DNA of 33,801 bases, taken from NCBI GenBank assembly GCA_025055595.1, contig JANWWU010000103.1, positions 1-33,801 of the forward strand, given 5' to 3'. The stretch comes from Planctomycetota bacterium. GTDB lineage: Bacteria > Planctomycetota > UBA11346. The position numbers and the translations under genes were made by a program. The notes below the pieces were generated by a model. It ran no database searches. It saw only the letters and a program-made list of their open reading frames with translations, and was not told the DNA's origin. Each line of letters begins with the position of its first letter. Within the stretch, counting starts at the first letter, position 1. Below are positions 1 to 12,292 of the stretch, piece after piece.

Positions 1-222
1 TTCGATGTGCTGATCCCGCGCGCGATCTGCGCGCAGTTCTACGCCTACGCGCTGCAGACCACCGCCGCCGAGCACGCCGCGCGCCGCCTGGCGATGAAGA
101 ACGCGACCGATGCGGCAAGCAAGATGGTGCGCTTGCTGACGACCAAGTACAATCGCGGCCGCCAAGGCAAGATCACCCAGGAGATCGCCGAGATCGTCGG
201 CGCCGTCGAGGCGATGGTGTGA
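1..222 (+). CDS. atpG: ATP synthase F1 subunit gamma, C-terminal part (cut by window start)
   Basis: Only the last 73 or so codons are in the window; the gene enters at base 1 already in frame. The visible tail contains the typical C-terminal helix of the gamma subunit, with the family's RRLAMKNAT stretch followed by an N-A-A-S-K-M-like segment, and ends with a conserved-looking ITQEIAEIVGAVEAM. Gamma forms the rotating central stalk whose N- and C-terminal helices sit inside the alpha3beta3 ring. Downstream, 38 nt separate it from atpD, the normal gene order of a bacterial atp operon (atpA-atpG-atpD-atpC), so the alpha gene is expected just outside the window. The identification is firm; the missing part cannot be assessed. 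Confidence 0.95.
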   Translation, partial: FDVLIPRAICAQFYAYALQTTAAEHAARRLAMKNATDAASKMVRLLTTKYNRGRQGKITQEIAEIVGAVEAMV

Positions 223-251
223 CCGCGCCACCGTGCACAGAACGACCATGA

Positions 252-1754
<1,503 letters not shown>

Positions 1755-1755
1755 G

Positions 1756-2157
1756 ATGCCGGTCACCCTCAAGCTCGTCACGCCGGTCGGGGTGCTGCCG
1801 CCGCAGCCCGCCTATCAAGTGACCTTCACCGCCTCGGACGGCGAGATCGGCATCCGCGAGGGCCACGCCCCGCTGGTCGCCCTGGTCGGCCACGGCATCG
1901 TCGAAACCGTGCAGAAGGACGGTGCGCGGCGCACCTGGGCGGTGCGCGGCGGCGTCGCGCAAGTGCTCAAAGACGAGGTCAATGTCCTGGTCGACGAAGC
2001 GCTCGAGGTGACGGCGATCGATGCCGCGCGCGTGCAGGCGCGCCTCGAGGCCCTGCAGGGCGGCGCCAAGCCCGAGCGCGACGACGAAGTCGCCTGGCTC
2101 AAAGGCCAGCTCGCCGCCCTCGCGCGCCGCCAGGCGCGCGCCGCCGCCCACGCATGA
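1756..2157 (+). CDS. atpC: ATP synthase F1 subunit epsilon
   Basis: This 133-residue protein is the small central-stalk subunit that couples gamma to the c-ring and can inhibit ATP hydrolysis. The N-terminal beta-sandwich is recognisable (VTLKLVTPVG, then the family hallmark SDGEIGIREGHAPLVALV and a WAVRGGVAQVLKDEVNVLVDEA stretch). A C-terminal pair of helices rich in Ala and Arg covers about residues 85-133, so the two-helix regulatory domain appears to be present. It starts one base after the atpD stop, and its last four bases (ATGA, 2154-2157) form the start of the next gene. It is the last atp gene of the operon here. Confidence 0.96.
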   Translation: MPVTLKLVTPVGVLPPQPAYQVTFTASDGEIGIREGHAPLVALVGHGIVETVQKDGARRTWAVRGGVAQVLKDEVNVLVDEALEVTAIDAARVQARLEALQGGAKPERDDEVAWLKGQLAALARRQARAAAHA

Positions 2158-3272
2158 GCGGCGAGCCACCCGTCCACTGGGTGGATACGCCCGAGGCCCT
2201 GCCGACCGTCGCTGCGGCGTGCGCGCAAGCGCCGTGGCTCGCGCTCGATGTCGAAGCCAACGGCCTGCACGCCTACCGCGAGCGCTGCTGCCTGATCCAG
2301 CTTTATGCGGGCAGCGCGATCTTCGTCATCGATCCCCTGGCGCTGCGCCGCGAAGACCTCGCGCCGCTGCGGCCCGCGTTCGCCGATCGCCAGCGCTGCA
2401 AGTGGCTGCATGGCGGCGAGCTCGATGTCGCGCTGCTGCGGCGCGACTGCGACCTGCCGCTCGCCGGCGTCTTCGACAGCCAGCAGGCGGCGGCGCTGCT
2501 GGGCTGGGAGGCGACGGGCTATGGCGCCGTCGTCGAGCGCCTGCTCGGCATCCGCCTGGAGAAGGCCTACGCCCACTACGACTGGGCTTGCCGCCCGCTC
2601 GATCCCGGCGCCTTGCGCTATGCGGTCGAGGACGTCCGGTATCTGCCGCTGGTCGGGCAGCGCCTGCGCGAGCTGGTGATCGCCGCCGACCTCCTCGAGG
2701 AGACCGAGATCGCCTGCCAGGCGGTGGAGGCGAGCACGCGCCGCGAGGGCTTCGAGCCCGGCGGCTTCTGGCGCGTGCCGGGCGCGCGCGCGCTGCCCAA
2801 GGACCGGCTTCCCGTCCTCGCCGCGCTGTGGGCCTGGCGCGATCGCGTCGCGCGGGAGCTCGACAAGCCGCCGGGCCGCCTGCTCAACAATCAGCTGCTG
2901 ATCGCGCTGTCGCGCCAGCCGATCTACACCTGGGCACAGCTCAAGCAGCTCGGCATCAAGGGCTGGCTGCTCGCCAGCCACGGCGAAGACCTCCTCGCCT
3001 GCCTGCGCCGCGCGCGCGAGGAGCCGCCGCCCTTGCCGCCGCCGCCACAGCACCGCGAGGTCGCGCCCGAGGAGGAGCGCCGCGAGCGCCGCCTGAAAGA
3101 TTGGCGCCAGGCCGAGGCCAAGCGGCGCGGCGTCAGCCTGCAGGCAGTGCTGCCGGCCAAGGCGCTCGAGCACCTCAAGCGCTACGGCGCCGGCGACCTC
3201 GCCAGCGTGCCGCAGCTGGGCGCCAAGCGCATCGCGCTCTACGGCGACAAGCTGCGCACGCTCGCCGAGTGA
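2154..3272 (+). CDS. rnd: Ribonuclease D (3'-5' exoribonuclease, DEDD family)
   Basis: The 372-residue product matches RNase D in length and domain order: an N-terminal DEDDy exonuclease domain followed by HRDC-type helical domains. The Exo I motif is LDVEANGLH (Asp32, Glu34), Exo II is WLHGGELDVALL, and Exo III is YAVEDVRYL with the tyrosine and final aspartate. The following helical part includes a W-R-D-RVARELDKPPGRLLNN segment, which is typical of HRDC. The enzyme trims 3' ends of tRNA precursors and other structured RNAs. It overlaps atpC by ATGA, so it is probably co-transcribed and translationally coupled with the ATP synthase operon, which is not its usual setting. The region 3040-3110 encodes a charged, proline-rich linker. 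Confidence 0.93.
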   Translation: MSGEPPVHWVDTPEALPTVAAACAQAPWLALDVEANGLHAYRERCCLIQLYAGSAIFVIDPLALRREDLAPLRPAFADRQRCKWLHGGELDVALLRRDCDLPLAGVFDSQQAAALLGWEATGYGAVVERLLGIRLEKAYAHYDWACRPLDPGALRYAVEDVRYLPLVGQRLRELVIAADLLEETEIACQAVEASTRREGFEPGGFWRVPGARALPKDRLPVLAALWAWRDRVARELDKPPGRLLNNQLLIALSRQPIYTWAQLKQLGIKGWLLASHGEDLLACLRRAREEPPPLPPPPQHREVAPEEERRERRLKDWRQAEAKRRGVSLQAVLPAKALEHLKRYGAGDLASVPQLGAKRIALYGDKLRTLAE

Positions 3273-3321
3273 CGCTGTTTGCACCGGCGCCGCCGTCGCG
3301 ACGATGCGTTCGGAGTCGATC

Positions 3322-5193
3322 ATGCCGACCTGCGCCCCCACCGTGCCCTGCGTGCTCCCCGATGAACTCGCCGCCATCCTCGAGCGGGCGCCGCAGTGGC
3401 GCATGCCGCGCTCGCGCGCCGAGCTCGTGACCATCGCCCTCGGCGGCGAGGGCCGCGAGCGCTTCACCGTCGCCTACGAGGTCCCGGGCCGCGGCGAGGT
3501 CGCCGAGGCCGAGGTCGTGCGCAGCAAGAACGGCGTCGTCGTCAACTACCTGGAGCCCTACATGCGGCGGCGCGATCCCGACTGCATGGTCGTCGCCGAC
3601 GAGCTGCCGACCGATCAGCCGACCTTCGCCAGCCGCTTCGGACAGCCCTTCGAGCCGGTGCGCGCGGCGGTGCATGCCTGGCTCGCCACCCAGCCGTTGC
3701 TGGTCATGCCGTTCTGGGCCGGCGACCGCAGCCTGGGGCACGGCGCGCTGCTGATCGCGCCGCTGAATGCCGGCTTCTTCGCCGCCGCGCTCGCCGACCT
3801 GCAGGGCTTCATTCCCGCCGACCAGCTGCCGCCGCAGTTCACGCCGCGCGCCGTCATCCTCGTCGCCCCGCCCTTCCGCCACACGCTGTGCCAGGGCCGT
3901 CAGGTCGTCGTGCATCGCCGCACCGCGCAGCTGCACGAGATGTACTCGCTGAATCTCTACCCCGGGCCGAGCGCCAAGAAGGGCGTCTACGGCGTCCTGC
4001 TGCACATCGGCGAGCGCGAGGGCTGGGTGACGGTGCACGGCGCCACCGTGCAGGTCGTGACGCCCTATGACAACACCGTCACCATCCTGCACGAGGGCGC
4101 CAGCGGCGGCGGCAAGAGCGAGATGCTGGAATACGCCCACCGCGAGCACGACGGCCAGCTGCTGCTGGGCACCAATGTCGTCACCGGCGAGGTCCGTCAC
4201 CTGCGCATCCCGCAGGGCTGCCGCTTGCGGCCGGTCACCGACGACATGGCGCTCTGCCATCCGCTGGCGCAGGGCCAGAAGCGCAAGCTCGTCGTGCAAG
4301 ACGCCGAGGACGCCTGGTTCGTCCGCGTCAACCACATCACCCGCTACGGCACCGATCACCAGCTGGAGCAGCTGACCATCCACGCCCCCGAGCCGCTGGT
4401 CTTCCTCAACATCCAGGGCGTGCCCGGCGCCACCACCCTGATCTGGGAGCACACCGAGGACAAGCCGGGGGTGCGCTGCCCCAATCCCCGCGTCATCCTG
4501 CCGCGGCGCATCGTCCCCGACATCGTCGACGGCACGGTGGAGGTCGATGTCCGCAGCTTCGGCGTGCGCTGCCCGCCCTGCACCGCCAAGCTGCCGACCT
4601 ACGGCATCCTCGGCATCTTCCATGTCCTGCCGCCGGCCCTGGCCTGGCTGTGGCGCTTGGTCGCCCCGCGCGGCCATGCCAACCCGAGCATCGTCGGCGA
4701 GGACGGCCTGGCCAGCGAGGGCGTCGGCTCCTACTGGCCCTTCGCCACCGGGCGGCGCATCGATCAAGCGAACCTGCTGCTGCGGCAGATCCAGGCGACG
4801 CCCGACACCCGCTACATCCTGGTGCCCAACCAGCATGTCGGGGCCTGGCGGATGGGCTTCATGCCGCAGTGGCTGACTCGCGAGTACCTGGCGCGCCGCG
4901 GCGGCGTGCGCTTCGACAAGAGCCAGCTGCTGCCGGCGCGCTGCCCGCTGCTTGGCTGGACGCCGGCGCGGCTGCAGATCGAGGGCGTGCAGCTGCCCAA
5001 CTGGCTGCTGCGCGTCCACGACCAGCCGGAAGTCGGCGAGGCCGCCTACGACCATGGGGCGCGCATCTTCCAGCAGTTCTTCGCCCAGGTCCTCGCCGCC
5101 TACCGCACGGCCGAGCTCGATCCGCTGGGGCAGCGCATCATCGCCTGCTGCCTCGATGGCGGCAGCGTCAGCGACTACGAGAGCCTGCTCTGA
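3322..5193 (+). CDS. DUF4914 family protein, P-loop/PEPCK-like (function unknown)
   Basis: The 623-residue product is full length for the DUF4914 family, whose members are highly conserved across distant bacteria but lack an assigned reaction. Recognisable blocks are the N-terminal ALGGEGRERFTVAYEVPG, MRRRDPDCMVVADELPTD, the glycine-rich P-loop-like GASGGGKSEM (about residues 259-268), PVTDDMALCHP and SEGVGSYWPFATGR. The P-loop followed by an Asp-Asp pair resembles the phosphoenolpyruvate carboxykinase/HPr kinase layout, so a nucleotide-dependent enzyme is a reasonable inference, but no substrate can be named. I chose the ATG at 3322 because GGAG lies six bases upstream (3312-3315); an in-frame ATG at 3304 is the alternative. 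No signal peptide is visible. The next gene, a transporter, follows after three bases. Confidence 0.85.
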   Translation: MPTCAPTVPCVLPDELAAILERAPQWRMPRSRAELVTIALGGEGRERFTVAYEVPGRGEVAEAEVVRSKNGVVVNYLEPYMRRRDPDCMVVADELPTDQPTFASRFGQPFEPVRAAVHAWLATQPLLVMPFWAGDRSLGHGALLIAPLNAGFFAAALADLQGFIPADQLPPQFTPRAVILVAPPFRHTLCQGRQVVVHRRTAQLHEMYSLNLYPGPSAKKGVYGVLLHIGEREGWVTVHGATVQVVTPYDNTVTILHEGASGGGKSEMLEYAHREHDGQLLLGTNVVTGEVRHLRIPQGCRLRPVTDDMALCHPLAQGQKRKLVVQDAEDAWFVRVNHITRYGTDHQLEQLTIHAPEPLVFLNIQGVPGATTLIWEHTEDKPGVRCPNPRVILPRRIVPDIVDGTVEVDVRSFGVRCPPCTAKLPTYGILGIFHVLPPALAWLWRLVAPRGHANPSIVGEDGLASEGVGSYWPFATGRRIDQANLLLRQIQATPDTRYILVPNQHVGAWRMGFMPQWLTREYLARRGGVRFDKSQLLPARCPLLGWTPARLQIEGVQLPNWLLRVHDQPEVGEAAYDHGARIFQQFFAQVLAAYRTAELDPLGQRIIACCLDGGSVSDYESLL

Positions 5194-5196
5194 GCG

Positions 5197-6390
5197 ATGA
5201 GCGCCCCGCCGCCGACCCGGACCGGGAGCGTGCTCCTGGTCGCGGCCGCGATCATCCTTGCCCAGCTCGGCCTGGGCGGGGTCTATGCGTGGTCCACCTA
5301 TGTGCCGGGGCTGCATGCCCGCTACGGGCTCGACCTCTTCCACACCCAGGCGGTGTTCGGGACGGTGTTCGCCGTCTTCGTCGCCGCGATGCTCGGCGTG
5401 CGCCAGGTGCTGGCGCGCTGGCCGCCCGCCGCGGCGCTCGCGGTCGCGGCCGCCAGCTATGCCGCCGGCCACCTGCTGGCCTGGGCCGGGCAAGGGAACT
5501 TCGCGCTGCTGCTGCTCGGCATCGGCGGGCTGGCCGCGTTCGGCATCGGTCTGGGCTACGGCACGGCGCTGACCGTGATGAACGGCTGGCTACCGCAGCG
5601 CCCGGGGCTGGCGACCGCGCTCGCCGTCACCGGCTTCGGTGGCGGCTCGATCGTCCAGGCCCTGCTCGGGGAATGGCTGCTGGCGCGCGGCCACGAAGCC
5701 CTGGAGGCCCTGGCGCTGATCGGCGTCGGCGCCGCGCTGGCGGTCGGCGCCGCGGCGTTCGTCGTCCGCCGACCGCCACAGCCCGCCCCCGCGGCCAGCG
5801 CCGCGCCCGCCACCACGCTCGCCGGGCCCTGGTGGCCGCTGTCGCTGGCGATGGGCTGCGCCACCGGCAGCGGCCTGCTGCTGATCGGGATGCTGAAGCC
5901 GCTGATGCAGGAAGCCGGCGCCGCCGCCAGCGTCGTGCACCTCGGCGTCGCCCTGCTGGCGGGCGGCAACCTCAGCGGTCGCCTGCTGTGGGGCGCGGCC
6001 TGCGATGCCTGGGGGGCGCGCGCCGCGCTCGCCGCCCCGCTGCTGCTCGCGGTCACTGCGCTCGCCTTGCCCGCCGCTTTCCGCGCCCCGCCGGCGCTCG
6101 CCCTGACGGCGATCATCGTCTACGGCGCCGCCTTCGGCGCCTGCTTCGTCATCTTCGCCAGCCTCTGCGCCCAGCAGTGGGGAGCCCAGGGGATCACCCG
6201 CGTCTACCCGCGGGTCTTCACTGGCTACGGGCTCGCTGGGCTGCTGATCCCGGCCAGCGGCGGCTGGCTGATGGACCGCCTGCACAGCCCGCTGCTCGCC
6301 TGCGATCTCGCCGCGCTGCTGGCTGGCGCGGCAGCGCTGATCGTCGGCGGCTGGCGCTGGCGGCTCAGTCGCGGCGCTGCCCCCCGATGA
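5197..6390 (+). CDS. OFA family MFS transporter (oxalate/formate-antiporter-like)
   Basis: The 397-residue product is a very hydrophobic protein with about 12 predicted membrane segments and the OFA-family opening GGVYAWSTYVPGL in the first helix region. A glycine-rich segment (GLGYGTALTVMNGWLPQRPGLATALAVTGFGGGS) near residues 115-150 is also typical of the family. OFA members exchange or import small carboxylates such as oxalate, formate, lactate or pyruvate; the substrate cannot be told from sequence. It lies three bases after the DUF4914 gene and is probably translated with it, so its cargo may be linked to that unknown enzyme. The 3' end overlaps the convergent YugP-like gene by 26 nt (6365-6390). 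Confidence 0.85.
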   Translation: MSAPPPTRTGSVLLVAAAIILAQLGLGGVYAWSTYVPGLHARYGLDLFHTQAVFGTVFAVFVAAMLGVRQVLARWPPAAALAVAAASYAAGHLLAWAGQGNFALLLLGIGGLAAFGIGLGYGTALTVMNGWLPQRPGLATALAVTGFGGGSIVQALLGEWLLARGHEALEALALIGVGAALAVGAAAFVVRRPPQPAPAASAAPATTLAGPWWPLSLAMGCATGSGLLLIGMLKPLMQEAGAAASVVHLGVALLAGGNLSGRLLWGAACDAWGARAALAAPLLLAVTALALPAAFRAPPALALTAIIVYGAAFGACFVIFASLCAQQWGAQGITRVYPRVFTGYGLAGLLIPASGGWLMDRLHSPLLACDLAALLAGAAALIVGGWRWRLSRGAAPR

Positions 6391-7105
6391 GCCCCGCGCG
6401 CCAGGCCCAGTAGAGCAGCTCCATGAAGGCGACGATGGCCGCCGCGACATAGGTCAGGCCGGCGGCGATCAACACGCCGCGCACGGTGTCGTCCTCTTCG
6501 CCGGGCCGGGTGATGCCCATGTTGGCGAGGGCGAGGCGCGCGCGCTTCGAGGCGTCGAACTCGTTGACGACGATGAACAGCGCGCAGAGGAAGGCGAGGC
6601 CGAAGAGGCCGACGCCGCCGACCGCCAGCCAGTAGGCGAGGCCGGGATTGTTGCGCGCGGCCTGCTCGGCGCTGCCGAGCGCGATCCCGGCGATCACCAG
6701 CCAGGGCGCGAGCATCGAGCCGAAATGCGCGGGGTAGACGAGGATGGAGCGCAACCACATGCTCAGCGAGCCCTGCGCGTGCTGGACGGCGTGGCCGACT
6801 TCGTGCGCCGCCACCCCGGCGGCGGCCGCCGATCGGCCGTGGTAGACATCGGGCGAGAGCGCGAGCTTCTTCTCCATCGGGTTGTAGTGGTCGGAGAGGA
6901 AGCCCTGATGCTCGACGACCTCGACATCGTAGATGTCGTGGTGGCGCAGGATGGCGCGCGCGACCTCCGCGCCCGTCATCCCGCTGCGCAGCGGCACTTC
7001 TTTGCCGCGCATGAACTTGTATTTGACATAGCCGGCTGCCGCCAGCGACAGCAGGCCGCCGACGAAGAGGATGGCGAGGTGGATGAGATCGAAGCCGAAG
7101 AACAT
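6365..7105 (-). CDS. YugP-type membrane zinc metallopeptidase
   Basis: The 246-residue product belongs to the Zn_peptidase_2 (YugP) family. It starts with a hydrophobic helix (FDLIHLAILFVGGLLSLAAAGYV), continues with the family stretch FLSDHYNPMEKKLALSPDVY, then the zinc-binding HEVGH motif (in AAHEVGHAVQHA, near residues 100-104), and ends with three further hydrophobic segments. It is therefore an integral inner-membrane protease; the role of the family is poorly defined, though membrane protein quality control is often suggested. A strong Shine-Dalgarno GGAGG lies just upstream of the ATG on the minus strand. It is monocistronic here, converging with the MFS gene; the 103 nt upstream to the GH3 stop presumably hold its promoter, but no convincing box is visible. 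Confidence 0.9.
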   Translation of the reverse strand: MFFGFDLIHLAILFVGGLLSLAAAGYVKYKFMRGKEVPLRSGMTGAEVARAILRHHDIYDVEVVEHQGFLSDHYNPMEKKLALSPDVYHGRSAAAAGVAAHEVGHAVQHAQGSLSMWLRSILVYPAHFGSMLAPWLVIAGIALGSAEQAARNNPGLAYWLAVGGVGLFGLAFLCALFIVVNEFDASKRARLALANMGITRPGEEDDTVRGVLIAAGLTYVAAAIVAFMELLYWAWRAGLIGGQRRD

Positions 7106-7208
7106 CGTTGCCTCCGACGCTGCGCTTGATCAGCTTGACGCAGCTGCTGGGAAGGTTAGCGCGCATCGTGCCAAGCAAGCGGCGGGGACGGGGGCTCTCG
7201 ACGATCGC

Positions 7209-9286
7209 TCAGGACAGCATCAGGCAGCAGCCGCGGCCGGGCGGATAGGCGCTGAGATCGAAGGGGGGCTGGCCGTCGCCGACGAAGCAGGCCCAGGGCC
7301 CGGGAGCGCGGAAGGGCGAGCCGTCGTCGCGGTAGAGCCAGAAGCGTTCGGCCGCCAGCGGCAGCTCGATCCGCCGCCGCTGCCCGGCCGCCAGGCGCAG
7401 GCGCTGGAAGGCGGCGAGCTGCAGGCGCGGGGCCGGTACCGGTGGCGCCAGATGACGCAGGTAGGCCTGAACGACCGTCTCGGTGGCCCGCGCACCGCGG
7501 TTGCAGAGCTGCACGGTCAGCAGCCCGCCGCCGTCGGCGTCCGCGCGCCAGCCGGCATGCTCGTAGATCACCTCGCTGTAACTGAGCCCGTAGCCGAAGG
7601 GCCACAGCGGCGGGCGTTCGGCGAAGCGGTACGTGCGGCCTCGCATGTTGTAATCGGCGAAGGGCGGCAGGTCGGCGGTGGCGCGCGGCACGGTGAACGG
7701 CAGGCGGCCGGAGGGCGAGACGGCGCCGAAGAGGACATCGGCGACCGCGTGGCCGCCCTCGCCGCCGGGGTAGAAGACCTGGAGCACGGCGTTGGCGTGC
7801 TCGGCGAGCCAGGGACTGCTGATCGGCGAGCCGCCGGTCAGGATGACGACCAGCGGAATGCCGTGGGCGGCGAGCTGCCGCAAAGCCTCCTCCTGGGCCG
7901 GCGGCAGCGCGATGTCGAGGCGGTCGCCCTGGGCCGGCGAGGCGACGGCGTCGCCCTCCTCGCCCTCCTCGCGCGGCGAGAGGCCGACGACCGCGATGAT
8001 CGCGTGCGGCCGGCCGTAGGGGATCACCCACTGCCCGCCGAAGCCCGGCGTCCCCGAGGGCGCGGCCCCGCCGCCGGCGTGGATCACGGTCCCCGCCGAC
8101 ACCGCCGCGACGATGCCCTGGAGGATGGTGGTGGCGCAGCCGCTGTGGCCGTGGTAGTTGCCAAGCAGCACCGCCGGGTCGTCGGCGTAGGGACCGGTGA
8201 CGAAGTAGGCCCCGGCGTCGCGCGGCAGCGGCAGGATGCCGTCGTTCTTGAGCAGGACGATGCTGCGCTGCGCCGCCAGCCGCGCCAGGCGGCGGTGGCG
8301 CGGGCCAGCGATCTCCCGCTCGGGCAGCGCCGGCCAGGGCAGGGCCGGGCGGCCGAGCAGGCCGAGGCGCAGGCGGCACAGCAGCAGGCGTTCGACGGCA
8401 CGGTCAAGCTCGGCCTCGGCGAGGCGCCCGCCGCGCACCGCGGCGACGAGGTGGCGGTAGGTCTCGCCGCAGTTGAGGTCGCAGCCGGCGCGCACCGCGA
8501 GCACCGTCGACTCGAGGGCATCGGCCGTCACCCGGTGGTGGCGATGCAGGTCGTCGAGGGCCCCGCAGTCGCTGACGAAGTGGCCGGCGAAGCCCCACTG
8601 CTCGCGCAGGATGCGCATCAGGGTCGGCGAGGCGCAGGCCGGCTCGCCGTTGACCCGGTTGTAGGCGCCCATCACCGCCTCGACGCCGGCGCCCACCAGG
8701 GCGCGGAAGGCCGGCAGATAGGTCTCATGGAGGTCGCGGGCGCTGACCCGCGCGTCGAAGCCGTGACGCTCGCCCTCCGGCCCGCTGTGCACCGCGAAGT
8801 GCTTGGCGCAGGCCGCGGTCTTCAGCCACACCGGATGCTCGCCCTGCAGGCCGCGCACGACCGCCGCGCCCATCGTCGCGGTCAGGAACGGATCCTCGCC
8901 GTAGGTCTCCTGGCCGCGACCCCAGCGCGGGTCGCGGAAGATGTTGATCGTCGGCGTCCAGAAGGTGAGGCCGGCATAGATGCCGCGATAGCCCTGGGCC
9001 GCGGCCGCCGCGTGCTTGGCCCGCGCTTCGTCGGCGACGGCGCTGAACACGCGCTGCACGAGCCGGGGGTCGAAGGTCGCTGCCAGGCCGATCGCCTGCG
9101 GGAACACCGTCGCCCGGCCGGCACGCGCCACCCCGTGCAGGCACTCGTTCCACCAGCAGTAGGCGGGGATGCCGAGACGCGGGATCGCCGGCGAGAGGAA
9201 CAGCATCTGGCTGGCCTTCTCCTCCAGCGTCAGCGCCGCGGTCAGGCGGCGGGCCTCGCGGCGCAGGTCGTCGAGGCTCGGCTCGC

Positions 9287-9290
<4 letters not shown>
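7209..9290 (-). CDS. Glycoside hydrolase family 3 (beta-glucosidase/beta-xylosidase type)
   Basis: The 693-residue product has the full GH3 architecture: an N-terminal TIM barrel, an alpha/beta sandwich and a C-terminal fibronectin-III-like domain. The barrel shows WWNECLHGVARAG, GRGQETYGEDPF, the KHF at 163-165 and the nucleophile Asp241 in VSDCGAL. The C-terminal part has PLWPFGYGLSYSE. The WWNE-LHGVA subtype is common among beta-xylosidases and beta-glucosidases; exact specificity is not readable. No signal peptide is visible, so it probably acts on imported oligosaccharides in the cytoplasm. The start at 9290 is set by the ATGA overlap with pheT and by homology; a longer open frame upstream is antisense or out-of-frame pheT sequence. 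Coupling to pheT is unusual. Confidence 0.93.
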
Positions 9291-11686
<2,396 letters not shown>

Positions 11687-11749
11687 CGCGGCAGGATGCT
11701 CCCGCTCACCGCCAGGCAATCCGGGCGGTGGCCTCCAGCGCCCGCCGGC

Positions 11750-11755
11750 TATCAT
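11750..11755 (+). promoter_or_regulatory. -10-like TATCAT six bases before the Nudix start
   Basis: TATCAT is followed by six bases and the ATG at 11762, with no Shine-Dalgarno. Transcription would begin at or next to the start codon, suggesting a leaderless mRNA. No clear -35 is seen. Confidence 0.5.
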
Positions 11756-11761
11756 CCGGGC

Positions 11762-12292
11762 ATGCAGCCACCGCGTCTGCTCGCCCAGCACCGGCGCTGG
11801 TCGTCGGCGCGCTTCGTGCTCGACGAGGAGCAGTGGGAGACCGAGGACGGCATCGTCACCCGTCCAGCGATCCACCACCCGGGTTCGGTGGTGATCCTCG
11901 CCGAGCCCGAGTCCGAGCGCCTGCTGATGGTCCGCCAGTGGCGCTACGCCGTCCGCCAGTGGACGCTCGAGGTGCCGGCCGGCACCTGCCAGAGCGGCGA
12001 GGATCCGTTGAGCGCCGCGGCCCGCGAACTCGAGGAGGAGACCGGCTACGCCGCGGAGCGGCTGCGCCCGCTCTTCCGCTTCTGGCCGGCGCCCGGCGAC
12101 AGCGACGAGCTGATGACGGTGGTGCTCGCCGAGGGCCTGCGTGCGAGCCGCGCCCATCCCGATGCCGGCGAGCTGGTGCGGCCCTGCGTGATGGCGCGGG
12201 CCGAGCTCGCCGAGCTCGTCGCGCGCGGCGAGATCGCCGACGCCAAGACCCTGCTGGCGCTCGCCTGGTGGGGGGTCTCATGGCGGAAGTGA
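11762..12292 (+). CDS. Nudix hydrolase, ADP-ribose pyrophosphatase-like
   Basis: The 176-residue product contains a perfect Nudix box (GX5EX7REUXEEXGU) at residues 74-96. The layout around it (HHPGSVVILAEPESERLLMVRQWRYAV before the box, FRFWPAPGDSDELMTVVLA after) is that of the ADP-ribose pyrophosphatase/NudF group, which hydrolyses nucleoside diphosphate sugars such as ADP-ribose. The ATG at 11762 fits homology. There is no Shine-Dalgarno, but TATCAT lies only six bases upstream, so the mRNA may be leaderless. The 3' end overlaps the MlaE-like gene by 13 nt. The specific substrate within the Nudix family is not certain. Confidence 0.9.
   Translation: MQPPRLLAQHRRWSSARFVLDEEQWETEDGIVTRPAIHHPGSVVILAEPESERLLMVRQWRYAVRQWTLEVPAGTCQSGEDPLSAAARELEEETGYAAERLRPLFRFWPAPGDSDELMTVVLAEGLRASRAHPDAGELVRPCVMARAELAELVARGEIADAKTLLALAWWGVSWRK

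Noticed and set aside
1815-3467. A 550-residue minus-strand open frame opposite atpC and rnd
   Set aside because: It is a shadow frame opposite two well-supported genes, with no domain resemblance.
3175-5493. A 772-residue open frame on the minus strand
   Set aside because: It is antisense to the DUF4914 gene, has the Gly/Arg/Gln-rich low-complexity composition of GC-rich shadow frames, and shows no recognisable domain.
7106-7208. Possible promoter with TTGGCA and TAACCT before the YugP-like gene
   Set aside because: The two boxes are only about 10 nt apart, too close for a sigma70-type promoter.
11687-12157. N-terminal extension of pheT
   Set aside because: It would run antisense through the Nudix gene and does not resemble PheT; MRVSLSWIERLL at 11686 is the family start.
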